A DNA stretch of 64,000 nucleotides from Prasinococcaceae sp. CCMP 1430 (GCA_013416795.1 RQSC01000630.1:1-64000), one strand, 5' to 3'; shown: positions 1 through 10,335, counted from the stretch's first letter. Numbers and translations: made by a program. The notes: generated by a model from the sequence alone, not told the origin.

Positions 1-850
1 CCCGCCTGCGCGCCCCCCCCCGCACGCCCGCCCGCACGCTCTCTCTCTCGCGCGCAGCCTGGCTTGGCCGGGCGCGCGTTCTCCGCCCGTCGCTTTCGCC
101 GCGCGTCGCTCCGCAAATCCCCATGTGCGCGCATGCCGCGGCGCCCCCCCTCCCGCGCGTCGGCCCCGGCGAGAATTCAAACGCGCGCGGCGCGCGCGCG
201 CGCGCGCCTCGGGGAACCGGGGCCCGGCAACCATCAAAACGAACGCGAGGCGCGTTTGAGATTCGTTTTGATGGCGGGCGGTTCGGTTCCCCGAGGCCGC
301 GCGGCGCACGGCAGACCGACGGGCGGGCGTCGCGCGGGGAGCCCGCGTGCGGGGTAGATGATGGGACCCACCCAGCCAGAGTCCCACGCGCGACTGTGGG
401 CGCGCCGCGGCGCCACGAGTGGATGCCATGTTCGATGGGCGGAACCGTTGGTGGACCCTGACGTTCTTTGGGACAGGGGCGACGTCCGCCCGGGGCGTTC
501 CCCGACCGAGGAGCGTTCGAAACGCGCGCGTGGTCTCCGGCGCGCGCGGCCTCGCGGCCTGCCGGGCGGTGGCTGCGGGCGGGCCACACCGCGCGCACGC
601 GGCGGGGAAGGCGGAACGTGCCGCGCGCGAGAGTGGGTCATCTGATCCCTGAGGCACGCGACGGAGCGCGCCGCCGCGTCGGCGCTGGCTTGCACCGGCG
701 GCCGTCGCCGTTGCAGGTTGCAGCGTGCAACGCTTGAGCCTCCGTCGTCGCTCTTGTGTCGGTGTGCCAGCAGTGCAGTAGCCTGAGTCAGTTGGCTGAC
801 CGGCCGACCTCGATCCGATCGTTTGCGGCCTCAACCGCCGCGTGAACGCC
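1..850. other. Upstream region of the first gene, no coding call
   Basis: No convincing gene is seen here; reading frames are open on both strands only because the sequence is GC-rich. It holds a CGCG-rich stretch and a long imperfect inverted repeat (207-296, listed separately). The last ~150 nt have lower GC and probably form the promoter and 5' UTR of the transporter starting at 851. Confidence 0.6.
207..296. repeat. Imperfect inverted repeat with two perfect 13-bp arm segments
   Basis: The 13 bases at 231-243 (CCATCAAAACGAA) are the exact reverse complement of 262-274. Further out, 207-219 (CCTCGGGGAACCG) is the exact reverse complement of 284-296. The arms flank an 18-nt loop, so the whole ~90 nt could fold into a long interrupted hairpin. 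It could be a MITE-like remnant or a structured upstream element; no target-site duplication was recognised. Confidence 0.75.
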
Positions 851-1918
851 ATGGTGCTCGAGATGCTGTCCGTCGACGGCGGCAAGCCGGCGCCGCGCGT
901 GGTCTTCCTCTTCTTGCTATACATGGCGTCGAGCGCGCTCATGCTCGTCGTGAACAAGGGCGCAGTTGTGCTGGTGCCTGCGCCGGCGCTCTTGTTGTTC
1001 TTCCAGACCCTCACGAGTTGCATATACGTCATGGTGATGCGCCAGGCCGGGAAGGCCAAGGTCAAGCTCATCCCCGAGAGGCGCACGGGAATTTTATACT
1101 TCATAGTGTCTGTCTCCTTCCTCGTGACGATTTACTCCAACATGGGGGTGCTGCGCTACGTCGGAGTGAACGCCTTTGTGATCCTCCGCTGCTCGACGCC
1201 CCTCCTGGTTGCCGGGCTCGACTGGGTGTTCCTTGGGCGCGAGCTGCCCAACGGGCGCTCGACGTTGTCGCTGGTGGGTATCGTAGGGTGCGCGGCGATT
1301 TACGTGTGGCTGCGAGTGAACGACGTCAGCTACCGGCCCACCTACGGCGAGTACAGCGTGGCATCGGGAGTCTTTTGGGGAGGGGCATGGCTCGTCATCT
1401 TTCTCTGGGATCAGATATTCATCAAGCATGTCGTGGACGGCACCAAGACGACGGGCATGGAGCGCGTGCTGTACCAAAACAGTGTCGCGACCGCCATACT
1501 CATGCTGATCGCTCTCTCCGACGTTGACAGCTCTGAGTCTTCGTACTCGATCCTCTTTGAGAAGAAGTGGTCGCTGTTGGATGTCGTGACCGTCGCTGCT
1601 CCTTGCATCGGTGGTACGATGCTCTCGTATGCTGGCCTCACCGTGCGTTCCGAGATAACAGCGACAGTCTTCACACTCGCTGGTGTGCTCTGCAAACTTT
1701 TGAGCATCCTTATCAACGAGGCACTCCTGAACGAGGAAAAGAACTACACGCGCCTCGTCGCAGTGCTCGCCGCCATCGGCTTCTCATCGATGTATCGCCA
1801 GGCACCGCTGCGCAACAAGGGCGGGGGAACGCGGGGCGGCGCACCATCCGAGTGTCAGCAGCAGCAGCAGCAGCAGCCACTCGTCGGCGAGAAGAGGGGC
1901 ACTGACACGAAGGTGTAG
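851..1918 (+). CDS. Nucleotide-sugar transporter-like protein (DMT superfamily, GDP-mannose-transporter type)
   Basis: A single-exon 355-residue protein with about ten hydrophobic segments, typical of Golgi/ER nucleotide-sugar and triose-phosphate translocators of the drug/metabolite transporter superfamily. The start is the ATG at 851. The first helix (LFLLYMASSALMLVVNKGAV) carries the characteristic N-K pair; helix 4 includes LRYVGVNAFVILRCSTPL; the C-terminal half has AGVLCKLLSILIN. The C-terminal tail is cytosol-type, with a short polyglutamine run from a CAG repeat. The family exchanges nucleotide sugars for nucleoside monophosphates across the Golgi membrane. Assignment to GDP-mannose is a resemblance, not proven; substrate cannot be fixed from sequence. 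It converges with the cystinosin-like gene downstream. Confidence 0.85.
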   Translation: MVLEMLSVDGGKPAPRVVFLFLLYMASSALMLVVNKGAVVLVPAPALLLFFQTLTSCIYVMVMRQAGKAKVKLIPERRTGILYFIVSVSFLVTIYSNMGVLRYVGVNAFVILRCSTPLLVAGLDWVFLGRELPNGRSTLSLVGIVGCAAIYVWLRVNDVSYRPTYGEYSVASGVFWGGAWLVIFLWDQIFIKHVVDGTKTTGMERVLYQNSVATAILMLIALSDVDSSESSYSILFEKKWSLLDVVTVAAPCIGGTMLSYAGLTVRSEITATVFTLAGVLCKLLSILINEALLNEEKNYTRLVAVLAAIGFSSMYRQAPLRNKGGGTRGGAPSECQQQQQQQPLVGEKRGTDTKV

Positions 1919-2107
1919 CTTCGCCGGCCTGTGATGCAACGCAAAGGACGGAATTTCGCTCGCGCGCCACACGCCCTCGCTGCTATGGCACGCAGTCGTC
2001 GGATCGTAACGGTTGCCACGCGCGTCATTTGGCGGCTCGGTACTATGATACTATTACTGTCGCGTCGCTCGTGCGCAAGCTGTCGCGATAGACGGTGCCG
2101 TTTTCAT

Positions 2108-3031
2108 TCATTGCGTCCCAAGCAACGGCTGGCGCTCTGACGCCACCGAGGTGCCGGCGCCGCCGCTGCCGCCACACCCGCTCTCCTCGTCGCCACTCGC
2201 AGCGCCACGTTTCTCGCCGCTTCCGCCCGCTGCACCATCGCTCCACCCGCTGTCGCTGCCGCCATCGGTGTGCATCTGCTCCCGCTGGAGATCACCCTCG
2301 GAAGGTGTCGACCCGTACACGCAGTACTGAATCACGAAAACGAGGTCGTACACCACGCTCAAGACGGACAGACCCCACTTCCCAGGATCGCCCAGAAAGT
2401 TTGAGGTCGTCCCGTCAGCGAGCGACTGGAGTACCATCTGCAAGAGACTCAAGACACTGCCAGACATGTCGAGCGCGACCATGCCGAGGCTCCAGCCGTA
2501 GCACGTCTTGCGTCGAAAGTTGTGCATCATTTGTGGAAAGTACTTGAACGTGGTGAATGCGAGCTGCAGGTAGGAGAAGAGAGTCACGAAGCGGAGCACT
2601 TGGCCGCGCGGGAGCGTCACGACGGCCGCCACCGCCGCTGAGGCCAGCGCACCGCCAACGAGCGCCCAGGCGACGCGACTTGGCTTCTGGCCGCCGCGCT
2701 CGTAGCACAGGTACTGCATGACCTGCGCGCCGGTGACAACAACGGCGTGCGCCGAGAACGCCACGTCCGCTCCCGTCACGGGGATGGGCGCGCCCGCGCC
2801 GTGCGCGTCCCTGTATTGCCGTTGCACCGCCGGGGAGGCGAATAGCGCGAAATTGTACGTCGCGTAGCTGGTGTGCTTGATCATGTTGAACGCCAGGAAG
2901 TCCGCGCTAAAGCCAACGACCGAGCGCCTCCTGGCGTTGAGGACCGTCTGCGGCCAAAAGGACGCGCTCCACGCTGCAAAGTACGCCCAGCCGGTCACCG
3001 CCACCCACGGCGCGTACGCGGACGGCGACAT
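2108..3031 (-). CDS. CTNS: Cystinosin-like lysosomal/vacuolar cystine transporter (PQ-loop protein)
   Basis: An intact 307-residue single-exon protein read from an ATG at 3031. It has the two PQ-loop repeats that define cystinosin. The first, near residue 10, reads GWAYFAAWSASFWPQTVLN followed by RRRSVVGFSADFLAFN. The second, near residue 150, reads FTTFKYFPQMMHNFRRK followed by GWSLGMVALDMSGSVLS. Seven hydrophobic segments are visible, as expected. Cystinosin exports cystine from lysosome or vacuole with protons. The C-terminal ~60 residues are a low-complexity Gly/Ser tail ending in PLLGTQ, which may replace the usual sorting signal. The 5' end faces a lower-GC divergent promoter shared with the gene at 3472. 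Confidence 0.9.
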   Translation of the reverse strand: MSPSAYAPWVAVTGWAYFAAWSASFWPQTVLNARRRSVVGFSADFLAFNMIKHTSYATYNFALFASPAVQRQYRDAHGAGAPIPVTGADVAFSAHAVVVTGAQVMQYLCYERGGQKPSRVAWALVGGALASAAVAAVVTLPRGQVLRFVTLFSYLQLAFTTFKYFPQMMHNFRRKTCYGWSLGMVALDMSGSVLSLLQMVLQSLADGTTSNFLGDPGKWGLSVLSVVYDLVFVIQYCVYGSTPSEGDLQREQMHTDGGSDSGWSDGAAGGSGEKRGAASGDEESGCGGSGGAGTSVASERQPLLGTQ

Positions 3032-3471
3032 CGGCCGAGGCGCGCATGCACGCCTACGACCACCGCCCGCCGCGCGAGCTGTGGCGCCCGCGCTGCCGGC
3101 CAGCGGCGCGGCGCCGCCGGGGTTTGGGGTTCAGGTTTCGATTTAAGGATCAGAATTACAATTAGGGTCTGTATTCCGGCTCCACCCTGATTCTGACGCT
3201 CCAGGCCTTCCGAAGGCGACATGCTGTCGATACGTATAAATGTTCTTCATTACATTTCACCACGGGAGACATTGGTAGCACACATCCATTTGGATTTCAT
3301 CAGAGGTAAAAAAGCATGCAAGTTTCGGGGCACACGCCGCGCGCGCGCGCCGGGGCCACACCGCGGCGCCGCAGCGCGCCGTGCTGCGGTGTGGGGTGTG
3401 GAGGTGTAGGGCGGCGGCCTGCCTGCCCGCCTGACTGCCTGCCTGCCTGCCTGCCTGCCTGACGGGCGCTG
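3032..3471. promoter_or_regulatory. Divergent promoter region between cystinosin-like gene and 3472 gene
   Basis: This 440-nt interval has an AT-richer island (about 3130-3310) that contrasts with its surroundings. It contains TTAGGGT (3162-3168) and ACCACGGGAGA (3259-3269), the second being one copy of a motif found upstream of five genes in this window. A (CTGC)n microsatellite covers about 3417-3461. Promoter function is inferred from position between divergent genes. Confidence 0.45.
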
Positions 3472-4170
3472 ATGGCGGCAGGCTTGCGCGCTGCGACGAG
3501 GCGAGTAAGACTGCGTACTGCCATTCCATGCGCGCGGCCGCGCGCCGGGGCGGGCGGCGGCGGGGGCGATGTCGACCGCGTCGACGGCAGCAGTGGTGGC
3601 GGCGGTGGAGGGGACGATGCGGAGGAAGAGGAGGACGCCATAAGGCGGTTGCTTGAGGAGGAGCAGGAGGGGATGCGGCCGCGGCGCGGCGCGCTGCGTT
3701 CGGCGCTCGCCGAGCGCAGCGCGGTGCCGAACATGTTCCCCGACTTTAACCCACCGCCGAGGCTGGACGCCGGCTTCATGGCGAGCGGAGGCAAAGGCGT
3801 CGCCGAAGGCCCCGCCGCGCGGCAGAGTGGGAACGGTGACGGCGTCGATGCCGAGGGTGCAGAAGGCAGCACGTACACCTATCGCTGGAAGCGCAGCGTG
3901 CTCGCGGGTGTGGAGGCCACGCCGCCGCGAAAGCGGCCAGAGGGCAGCCCTGCCCCTGCGCCGCGCCCGCCGCCGAGCGAGCCCGCCGCTTCCGCCCTCG
4001 CATCGGAGGTCGCGCGGCTGCTCACGTTCGCGCTGTACGCCGTGGCCATCGCACTCACGCTGAGCCGCGGTCTTCTGCTCCCGGACATGCAGCGGCCAGA
4101 CGCCACGGTGGACAGCGAGTACGCGCGCATGATGGCGGACGCGCAGGGCGCGCAGGCGCGGGCGCAATAG
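3472..4170 (+). CDS. Hypothetical protein, possible organelle-targeted single-pass membrane protein
   Basis: A 232-residue reading frame from ATG 3472, not recognised as any family. The first ~30 residues are Arg/Ala-rich without acidic residues, like a transit peptide. A Gly/Asp/Glu-rich linker follows. A conserved-looking patch, RSAVPNMFPDFNPPPRLDAG, lies near residue 85 and YRWKRSVLAGVEATPP near residue 137. One hydrophobic helix (LLTFALYAVAIALTL) sits about 45 residues from the C terminus. The pattern suits a small plastid or mitochondrial membrane protein. It converges with the SDR gene; a 13-G run lies in the short gap between them (4237-4249). Confidence 0.55.
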   Translation: MAAGLRAATRRVRLRTAIPCARPRAGAGGGGGDVDRVDGSSGGGGGGDDAEEEEDAIRRLLEEEQEGMRPRRGALRSALAERSAVPNMFPDFNPPPRLDAGFMASGGKGVAEGPAARQSGNGDGVDAEGAEGSTYTYRWKRSVLAGVEATPPRKRPEGSPAPAPRPPPSEPAASALASEVARLLTFALYAVAIALTLSRGLLLPDMQRPDATVDSEYARMMADAQGAQARAQ

Positions 4171-4298
4171 CAGCCTCACACGCGCGCGCGCCGAGCGGGA
4201 AGGTGTGTAATAGCGAGGCGAGGGTGCATTATTAATGGGGGGGGGGGGGTGCGCGCGCGCGCGTGTGTGTCCCTCGGCGGCGCCGTCGGGCCGGCGGC

Positions 4299-5138
4299 TC
4301 ACCACACGATCTCGTCGCCGCTGTAGTCCAGGAATCGGCCGTTGTCGCGCTCGGCGTCAAGGCCATCCAGGACGGCCAGCATGTCGCGCACGGCGTCCTC
4401 GCGCGTGAACAGCTTTTCCGGGCGCACGTTGCGGTGCCAAGGCGCGCTGAGGGGAGTGGCCACCGTGCCCGGATGGAGGGCGACGCACGCGACGTGCCGC
4501 TTCTTTCCCTTGGACGTGCGCGCGTCGCGCCTGAGCTCGAGCGCGGCGCACGTGAGCATCTGGTTGAGGGCGGACTTGGACGCGCGGTACGAGTACCACC
4601 CCCCGAGCTTGTTGTCGCCAATGGAGCCGACGCGCGCGGACAGCGTAGCGGCGAGCGCTGGCCCGCGCTCCGCGTCGCGCTCGGTGCCGCCCGCCTGCAG
4701 CAGCGGCGCGAAGTGCTTGAGCGTGAGCATGGGCGCCACGCAGTTCACCGCGAAGACGCGCTGAGCGGCGTCGGCGTTGAGCTGCGAGAGCGCCGTTTCT
4801 GGACGCAGGCCGATCGCGGGGTCGTGCAACAGGCCGCCCGTGTTGAGCAGCGAGTCGATGGCGCCGCCGTGCTCCTCGGCGACGCGCGTGGCAGCGGCGA
4901 CGACGCTGCCCTCGTCGGTGGCGTCCAGCGCCAGCAACGATACGGTGCCCGGGTGCGCGTCGCGCAGCTCCACGAGTGCCGCACACTCTTCGGGCGCGCG
5001 GCTGCACGCGACGACGCGCTCGCCCCGTGCGGCGAGCTGCTTTGCGAACTCCGCACCGATGCCCCCCGACGCACCCTGCACGACGGCGACGCGCGCCGCG
5101 CCGCCCCCGCGCCCCGCGCGGCAGCCCCCGCGAATCAC
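4299..5138 (-). CDS. Short-chain dehydrogenase/reductase (SDR), 5' exon not resolved
   Basis: About 279 codons encode a complete classical SDR core. The glycine-rich nucleotide-binding motif is QGASGGIGAEFAKQLAARGE near the N terminus; the catalytic tetrad is represented by S (ARVGSIGD) and Y-K (WYSYRASKSALNQML). The NNAG-equivalent is LNTGG. The C-terminal VALHPGTVATPLSAP is also typical. The family oxidises or reduces alcohols/carbonyls with NAD(P)H; the substrate is unknown, with resemblance to C-factor-like SDRs. There is no ATG at the 5' end of this frame. The frame begins after a good acceptor (CTTTTTCAG before 5138), so a first exon probably lies in 5160-5860. Confidence 0.82.
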   Translation of the reverse strand: MIRGGCRAGRGGGAARVAVVQGASGGIGAEFAKQLAARGERVVACSRAPEECAALVELRDAHPGTVSLLALDATDEGSVVAAATRVAEEHGGAIDSLLNTGGLLHDPAIGLRPETALSQLNADAAQRVFAVNCVAPMLTLKHFAPLLQAGGTERDAERGPALAATLSARVGSIGDNKLGGWYSYRASKSALNQMLTCAALELRRDARTSKGKKRHVACVALHPGTVATPLSAPWHRNVRPEKLFTREDAVRDMLAVLDGLDAERDNGRFLDYSGDEIVW

Positions 5139-5990
5139 CTGAAAAAGATCGCCGGGGGGGCGCGCCCAGCGCGCTTTTTCGCTCCGCCCGTCGCCTCGAC
5201 CGACCGACCGGCCGGGACCCCGGGGGCCTCGGCCTCAGGCCAACGCCGAACCGGGTCTGGTTTGGTTCTGGACCCCGGGGTGACCCCCCAAAATGGCCTG
5301 CGATGCCCGTGTCCTCGCTCGCAATCCCGGGGGAGGGGCGGCCGGTCCCGCCGAGATCTTTCGCGCGCACCGGCGCGCGGGCGCGCGCGCGCCACGCGCG
5401 CGCGCGCGCCAATAGGGTTTGGGCGAGAAAGGGTTTGCGTGTGGGGGGCATCGCATTGCATCGCGGGTGCGTTCGCACGGGCGTCTCGCCCCGCGGTTTG
5501 GGGGCCGCGGCGCGCGGGTTCGCGCGCGCGCGCGCCTCAGGCGGATTTTTTTTCCCCATTGCGCTCGAGCGAATGCTCTGGTCGGCGCCGCCACCGCGGC
5601 CGCTGCGGCTGCGGCAACGCAGTCGTGGCCGCCGCCGCCGCCCCGCGCGAGGCCGCGACCGCCGCCCGCACCCCGCGCGGCCGCATCACGCGTCCTCCGG
5701 GCCACCTGTGGGCACGAGAGCCCCACCACCACCCCGCACCCTCCGTGCAGCGCACCCGCCCGCGTGGCGCACTCTGCCGCCCCTCATCCTCATCCGCATC
5801 CGTACGCATCAACACGCATGCTGAAAAATGCAAACCCTAAAGACATACCAGACTGTACTTTACAGTAAGTCATTTCTAATGTGAATAGTTAGGGTTACAG
5901 AAAAGTTCGTAACCGCCGCAAACCCGGGCGCGCGGGCGTGTGCGTGTGCGTGTGCGTGAGTGCCGCCATGGGTGCGTGCGTCCTCGTCTC

Positions 5991-6044
<54 letters not shown>

Positions 6045-6128
6045 CGTGTGTGCGTGCGTGTGCGCGTCACTGCGCGTGCGCTCGCGCGCGGCCCTCACCC
6101 CCCTCTGCCTCTCCCCTTTGAGAGAGGC
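5139..6128. other. Intergenic/5' region between SDR and GGCT-like genes
   Basis: A CG-dinucleotide-rich stretch (5340-5540) with no protein I can support; an unseen first exon of the SDR gene may be within it. An AT-richer island at about 5815-5900 carries AAACCCTAA (5832-5840) and TTAGGGTTA (5889-5897), resembling telo-box promoter elements. A (GT)n tract follows at about 6001-6036. Confidence 0.5.
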
Positions 6129-6514
6129 ATGGCGTCCCCGCGCGCGCACATGCGCGTGCACACGCGCACACAGAGGCCCGCGCATGCACACGACCGCACG
6201 CGCAGATGCACGCGTGCGCGCACACGCGCCGGGGGCGCCGCCCCCGCCTCCGCCGCCGGCGCGCTACCGTACGAGCTCCAGCCTTCGGAGATCGCCTCCA
6301 TCGCCGTGGCGGACGACGACGCGGGCGGGCCGCGGCTGCTCGTGGCGGGCTTCGGCTCCCTCCTCTCCGAGCGAAGCGCGCGCTCCACCTTCCCTGAGCT
6401 GCGCGGCTTCCGCGTGGGCGCGCTGCCGGGCTTCCGGCGCGTGTTTGCGCACGCGTGCGACGTCTTCCTTGACAACGGCATCGCCGACCTGGTGCGTGCG
6501 TGCGTGCGTGCGTG

Positions 6515-6571
<57 letters not shown>

Positions 6572-6913
6572 TGGCGGCGAGCGATGCACCATGTGCATCC
6601 GTGTGCACGCGTCTATCAACTCACACTGACGCACGCACGCGAGCGCACGCAGGCCACTAAGGAGATGTCCTCGCTCTCCGTGGAGCCTTGCGCAGGCGCG
6701 ACGACGGTGGTGTCGCTCTTCACAATTCCGGCAACGGACGCCGACATCGCCGCCTTCGTCGCGCGCGAGCACGAGTTCAGGTTCATGGCCGTCACCGCAA
6801 TGGGTGCGTCCGCGCGTTGCTCGTGGCGCGCGCGCACACACACACACACATTTGCACACACGCACGCACGCGCGCGCACACATACGCCCACACAGGCGCG
6901 CCTGTGCGCACAC

Positions 6914-6959
<46 letters not shown>

Positions 6960-7533
6960 TTGCATACGCATGCGCGCGCGTCCCCGCCCTCACATGCATG
7001 CAGAGGCGGATGGCGTCACCGTGGCGTCCGCACCGGCGGTGGTTTGCGCGGCGTACACCGATGAGGAATACCGGCGCGTTCGCTGCGCGCCGGGGGAGTT
7101 CGAGGCGCGCTACGCCTCGCGTGGCATCGACAGGCTGTGGCGCGACGACGTGCTGCCCTGCCGCGCCTACCTGCGACACTGTGTGCTGGCGGCGGACAAG
7201 CTGGGCCCGGAGGTGCGTGTGTGTATGTGTCTGTGTGCGGGTGTGGGTTTGGGTGTGGATGTCGTTGTGCATGTGTGTGCCTGTGTGTGCGTGCCTATGT
7301 GTGCCTGTGTGTGCGTGCGTGTGTGCGCGCGTGCGTTTGTGTGCTTGTGTCTTCGCACCCGGTGAGCGCGCCTGCTAACGCGCGCGTGCTCGGTGCTGTA
7401 GGTGTACGACTCGTTCGTCGATGGCACCTACCTCGCGGATAGGCGCACGACCGTGCGCGAGTGGCTGGCGGCAAACCCGGAGATCATGACCACGCTGCCG
7501 CCGCCAGCGCTCGCCGTGCGATATGGAGGCTAG
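6129..7533 (+). CDS. Gamma-glutamylcyclotransferase-like fold protein, four exons
   Basis: Exons 6129-6491, 6653-6803, 7004-7212 and 7402-7533 join in phase to 284 residues. The N-terminal part of the mature protein (LLVAGFGSLLSE) matches the substrate-binding loop of GGCT/AIG2-like proteins (Y/F-G-S-L). It is followed by LPGFRRVFAHACDVFLDNG, then SVEPCAGATTVVSLFTIP and a glutamate in REHEFRFMAV that may be the catalytic acid. The family cyclises gamma-glutamyl compounds, but many members lack a known substrate. The ATG at 6129 has a good context but is followed by a repeat-derived, Arg/His/Thr-rich stretch, so the start is tentative. All three introns begin GTGCGT and are mostly GT/CA microsatellite. 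The end converges with the desulfhydrase gene. Confidence 0.7.
6505..6568. repeat. (CA)n microsatellite inside intron 1
   Basis: A near-perfect CA dinucleotide tract of about 50 nt follows a (GTGC)n stretch at the donor site. Similar tracts fill intron 2 (about 6835-6957). Both are intronic by reading-frame analysis. Confidence 0.9.
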
Positions 7534-7779
7534 GCGCGCGCAGCGACGAGCGAGCGCGTGCGTGCTCGCACGTACGCGCTCGCTCGCACACACACGTACA
7601 CACACATGTACACACGTGCGCGCGCACACACACGCGCGCGAGCGAGCGCGTGCGCACAGGATTGAATGAAAGCCGCCGGCTCTCGCCATTGGCAGCATTT
7701 CATTGCACGAGCGTGCGGGACCGCGCCCCGCGGTGTGTGTGTCTGTGCGTGTGTGCGCGCGCGCCGCTGCGCCCTGCGC

Positions 7780-8751
7780 TCACGCGAAGTCCGCGAAGCG
7801 CGCCACCTTGCCCTCCGCCTCCACCTTGGGCCCCAGCTGCGCCAGCTTGCCCTCGTCCATCATGCCGAACAGCCCGCCCGTGTGCACGAAGACCACTCTG
7901 CGCCCCGCCCACGCGCCGGGGTCGGACGCCATCTCCCGCAGGAGGCCGTGCAACGCCTTCCCGCTGTACACCGGGTCGAGCACCACGCCCGTCGCCCTGT
8001 GTGTGTGCGTGTGTGTGTGTGTGAGTGTACGTGTGTGCGTGAGTGCGTGTGCGTGCGTGCGTGTGTGCATGAGTGTGCGCGCGCGAAGAGGAGCAAGCCA
8101 GCGGCGGCGTACAAGCGCGTGTGCGCACCTGGCCACTGCGCGCACGGTGTCGAGCTCCTCGTCGGTGGCCACCGCGTAGCCCGCGCCCTTGGCGTCCACC
8201 ACGCGCATAAGCTCGCGCGCATCGTACGCCCCGGCGCCATCACCCTCGCCCCCCTCGCCCACGCCGACGCCCGCCATGCCGTCGATGAGGCCCTGGCAGT
8301 AGTCGTAGAAGTACTCGGGGGAGTCGCACACCGAGTACGCAGTCACGCGCGGGGGCTGAGGATGCGCCAAAGACGCGAAGCGGGCGGAGCGCGCGCGTCA
8401 GCGCGTGCGCTGGCGCGTTTGTGCTATGTGTGTGTGTGTGTTTGTGTGTGTTCGTGTGTGTGTGTGTTCGTGCGTGTGTGCGCGCGCGCGCGTCCGCACC
8501 TGGCCTCCACCTTCGCCACTGCCGCCTCCCTCGCCCGCGTTTGCGTGCTCGTGCGCGAGCCTCGCCCCGAGCGCGAGCCCTGCGGCGGTGCCGCCCGAGC
8601 CCGTCGCGACCACCACGTCGGTAACGCCCACGCCGGCGTCGTCCGCCTGCTCGGCGAGCTCCTATCGAGTGTGTGTGTGGGGTGGGGTGGGGGGGGGGGA
8701 TGCGGGGAGGAGGTGCGGGGCATTGTGTCAGCGCGCACGCGCACGTGACAT

Positions 8752-8791
<40 letters not shown>

Positions 8792-9362
8792 CTTGGCAGC
8801 AAGCAGGTAGCCCCACGTGCCCAGCGCATTGGAGCCACCCACAGGAACGACGTACGGCGCGCGCCCCGCCGCGGACAGCCGCGCGGCGGCCATCTCGCCC
8901 AGCGCGACGCTGCCGTGCGTGGCGTACCTGAGGCGATGACAACACGAGGCAGGTGTTTCAGAGGGCAGGGGCGTCGTCAGCGCATGGCATATACACGAGC
9001 GCACACACGCGAACAAACACACACACACACGCACACACACACACACACGTACACGCACGCATGCACACACGCACACACACGCTCGCACGCTCATGCGGAT
9101 GCGCCCCCACGTACTCGCGCTTGGAGACGAGCTCGACGTCCGCGCCCACGAGCCGCTCCACCAGCAGGTTTCCAGAGAGCCCCGGGTCGGCGTCGACCTC
9201 CGCGGCGCTGGTGCGCAGCACGAGGTGCGAGTCGAGGCCCACGTAGCGCGCGGCCACCGCGGTGGCGCGGCAGTGGTTGCTCTGCACGCCGCCCAGCGTC
9301 ACCACCGTGTCCGCGCCGCGCGCCAGCGCGTCGGCGAGGAGGAACTCGAGCTTGCGAACCTG

Positions 9363-9453
<91 letters not shown>

Positions 9454-9454
9454 N

Positions 9455-9525
<71 letters not shown>

Positions 9526-9817
9526 CGTGTGTGTGCGCGTGCGTGCGCGCGCGCATGTGTAAGCACAAGCGCACGTGGGCGCCCGTGTCTCCGCGCGCGA
9601 GCACGGGCGCAAGCGCGAGTGCGTCGTCGTTGTGGGCAGGCGCCCTCGAGTTCCTCGCTCTCACCTTGTTCCCCGAGAGCTGCATCCCCGAGAGGTCGTC
9701 CCTCTTGATGTAGAGCTCGCACCCGTCGGGCACGCCGGGCACGCCGCGCCACGGCGCGAGCGGCGTGGGCAGCGCGCCGAGCGGCACGCGACCGCCGGTG
9801 CCCGCGCGCGCGGCCAT
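7780..9817 (-). CDS. D-cysteine desulfhydrase / ACC-deaminase family PLP enzyme, six exons
   Basis: Exons (minus strand) 9817-9665, 9359-9115, 8927-8792, 8661-8500, 8355-8129 and 7996-7780 join in phase to 379 residues, close to the family length. The start is the ATG at 9817. Family marks are PTPL near residue 17, KRDDLSGMQLSGNK with the expected PLP-binding lysine at residue 51, VRKLEFLLADAL, LGGVQSNHCRATA, and the phosphate-binding VATGSGGTAAGL. The C-terminal part has LDPVYSGKALHGL and FVHTGGLFG. Family members break D-cysteine to pyruvate, H2S and ammonia, or open the ACC ring; sequence alone does not decide, and a nearby sulfate-type transporter gives only weak context. An intron falls directly after the lysine codon. 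Introns are CA-rich on the coding strand. Confidence 0.88.
9365..9520. repeat. Long (GT)n microsatellite inside intron 1 of the desulfhydrase gene
   Basis: About 155 nt of almost uninterrupted GT dinucleotides, with a single N at 9454 that implies an uncertain assembly join. On the coding (minus) strand it is (CA)n. True length is unlikely to be exact. Confidence 0.95.
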
Positions 9818-9976
9818 CGCGAGCGCCACCACCACCGGGCGCACGCAGCAGCAGCAGCAGCGCGGCACGTGTGTGTGGCACGCGCGCGTGCGCACACACG
9901 TGTGCACAATCACACACTCCCCTCCCTCGCACACACGCGTGCACACACACACACACGCACACACACACACACACAA

Positions 9977-10008
<32 letters not shown>

Positions 10009-10191
10009 CACACGCGCGCGCACACACACAGCGCGCACACACACACACACACACAGCGCGCACACACACAGCACGCACACAGCGCGCACGCAGCACACAC
10101 ACAGCACACACGCGAGTGCGCCAACACCGTCGTTCCCGTTCCCCGTTCCTTCCTCCTTTCGTTTTGATACTGTGTTGCCGCTCGATGTGGC

Positions 10192-10206
10192 TCTCCCGTG
10201 GGTTAC
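10192..10206. promoter_or_regulatory. Conserved upstream motif GTAACCCACGGGAGA (minus orientation)
   Basis: This lies in the divergent spacer between the desulfhydrase (start 9817) and the DASS transporter (start 10336). The same core occurs at 3259-3269, 23660-23671, 49831-49844 and 61080-61094, always a few hundred nt upstream of a gene start. It may be a transcription-factor site. Confidence 0.45.
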
Positions 10207-10335
10207 ATATAGCCGGGTGCCATACGGCGCTGCCGGCGGGGGCGTTCCCCCGGCGCGGCGGGCCGCGCGGGGCACTGCCGTGCACCTCGTCGCCGAATGC
10301 TCTCTGCGAGCCTACACCCACGAGGAGGCGGCGCG

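Noticed and set aside
234-695. Long minus-strand frame of ~150 codons at the window start
   Set aside because: Composition is Arg/Pro/Ala from CG-rich DNA with no ordered stretch; it overlaps the inverted repeat.
1081-1095. GCACGGGAATTT in the transporter as another copy of the promoter motif
   Set aside because: It is inside coding sequence and matches only the short ACGGGA core.
5235-5732. Minus-strand frames of 100-165 codons upstream of the SDR gene
   Set aside because: These are low-complexity Arg/Ala frames in CGCG-rich sequence. One may contain the missing SDR first exon, but no ATG-plus-donor could be chosen.
5938-6660. Upstream extension of the GGCT-like protein through Val/Cys/Thr/His repeats
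   Set aside because: These residues come from translating GT/CA microsatellites and are not protein-like.
8405-9713. Long plus-strand frames opposite the desulfhydrase gene
   Set aside because: They are shadows of the six minus-strand exons and of the (GT)n intron, which is open in several frames.
9960-10115. CA-rich tract considered as a CRISPR-like or minisatellite array
   Set aside because: There are no regularly spaced unique spacers; it is an ordinary interrupted CA/CG microsatellite in a eukaryotic genome.
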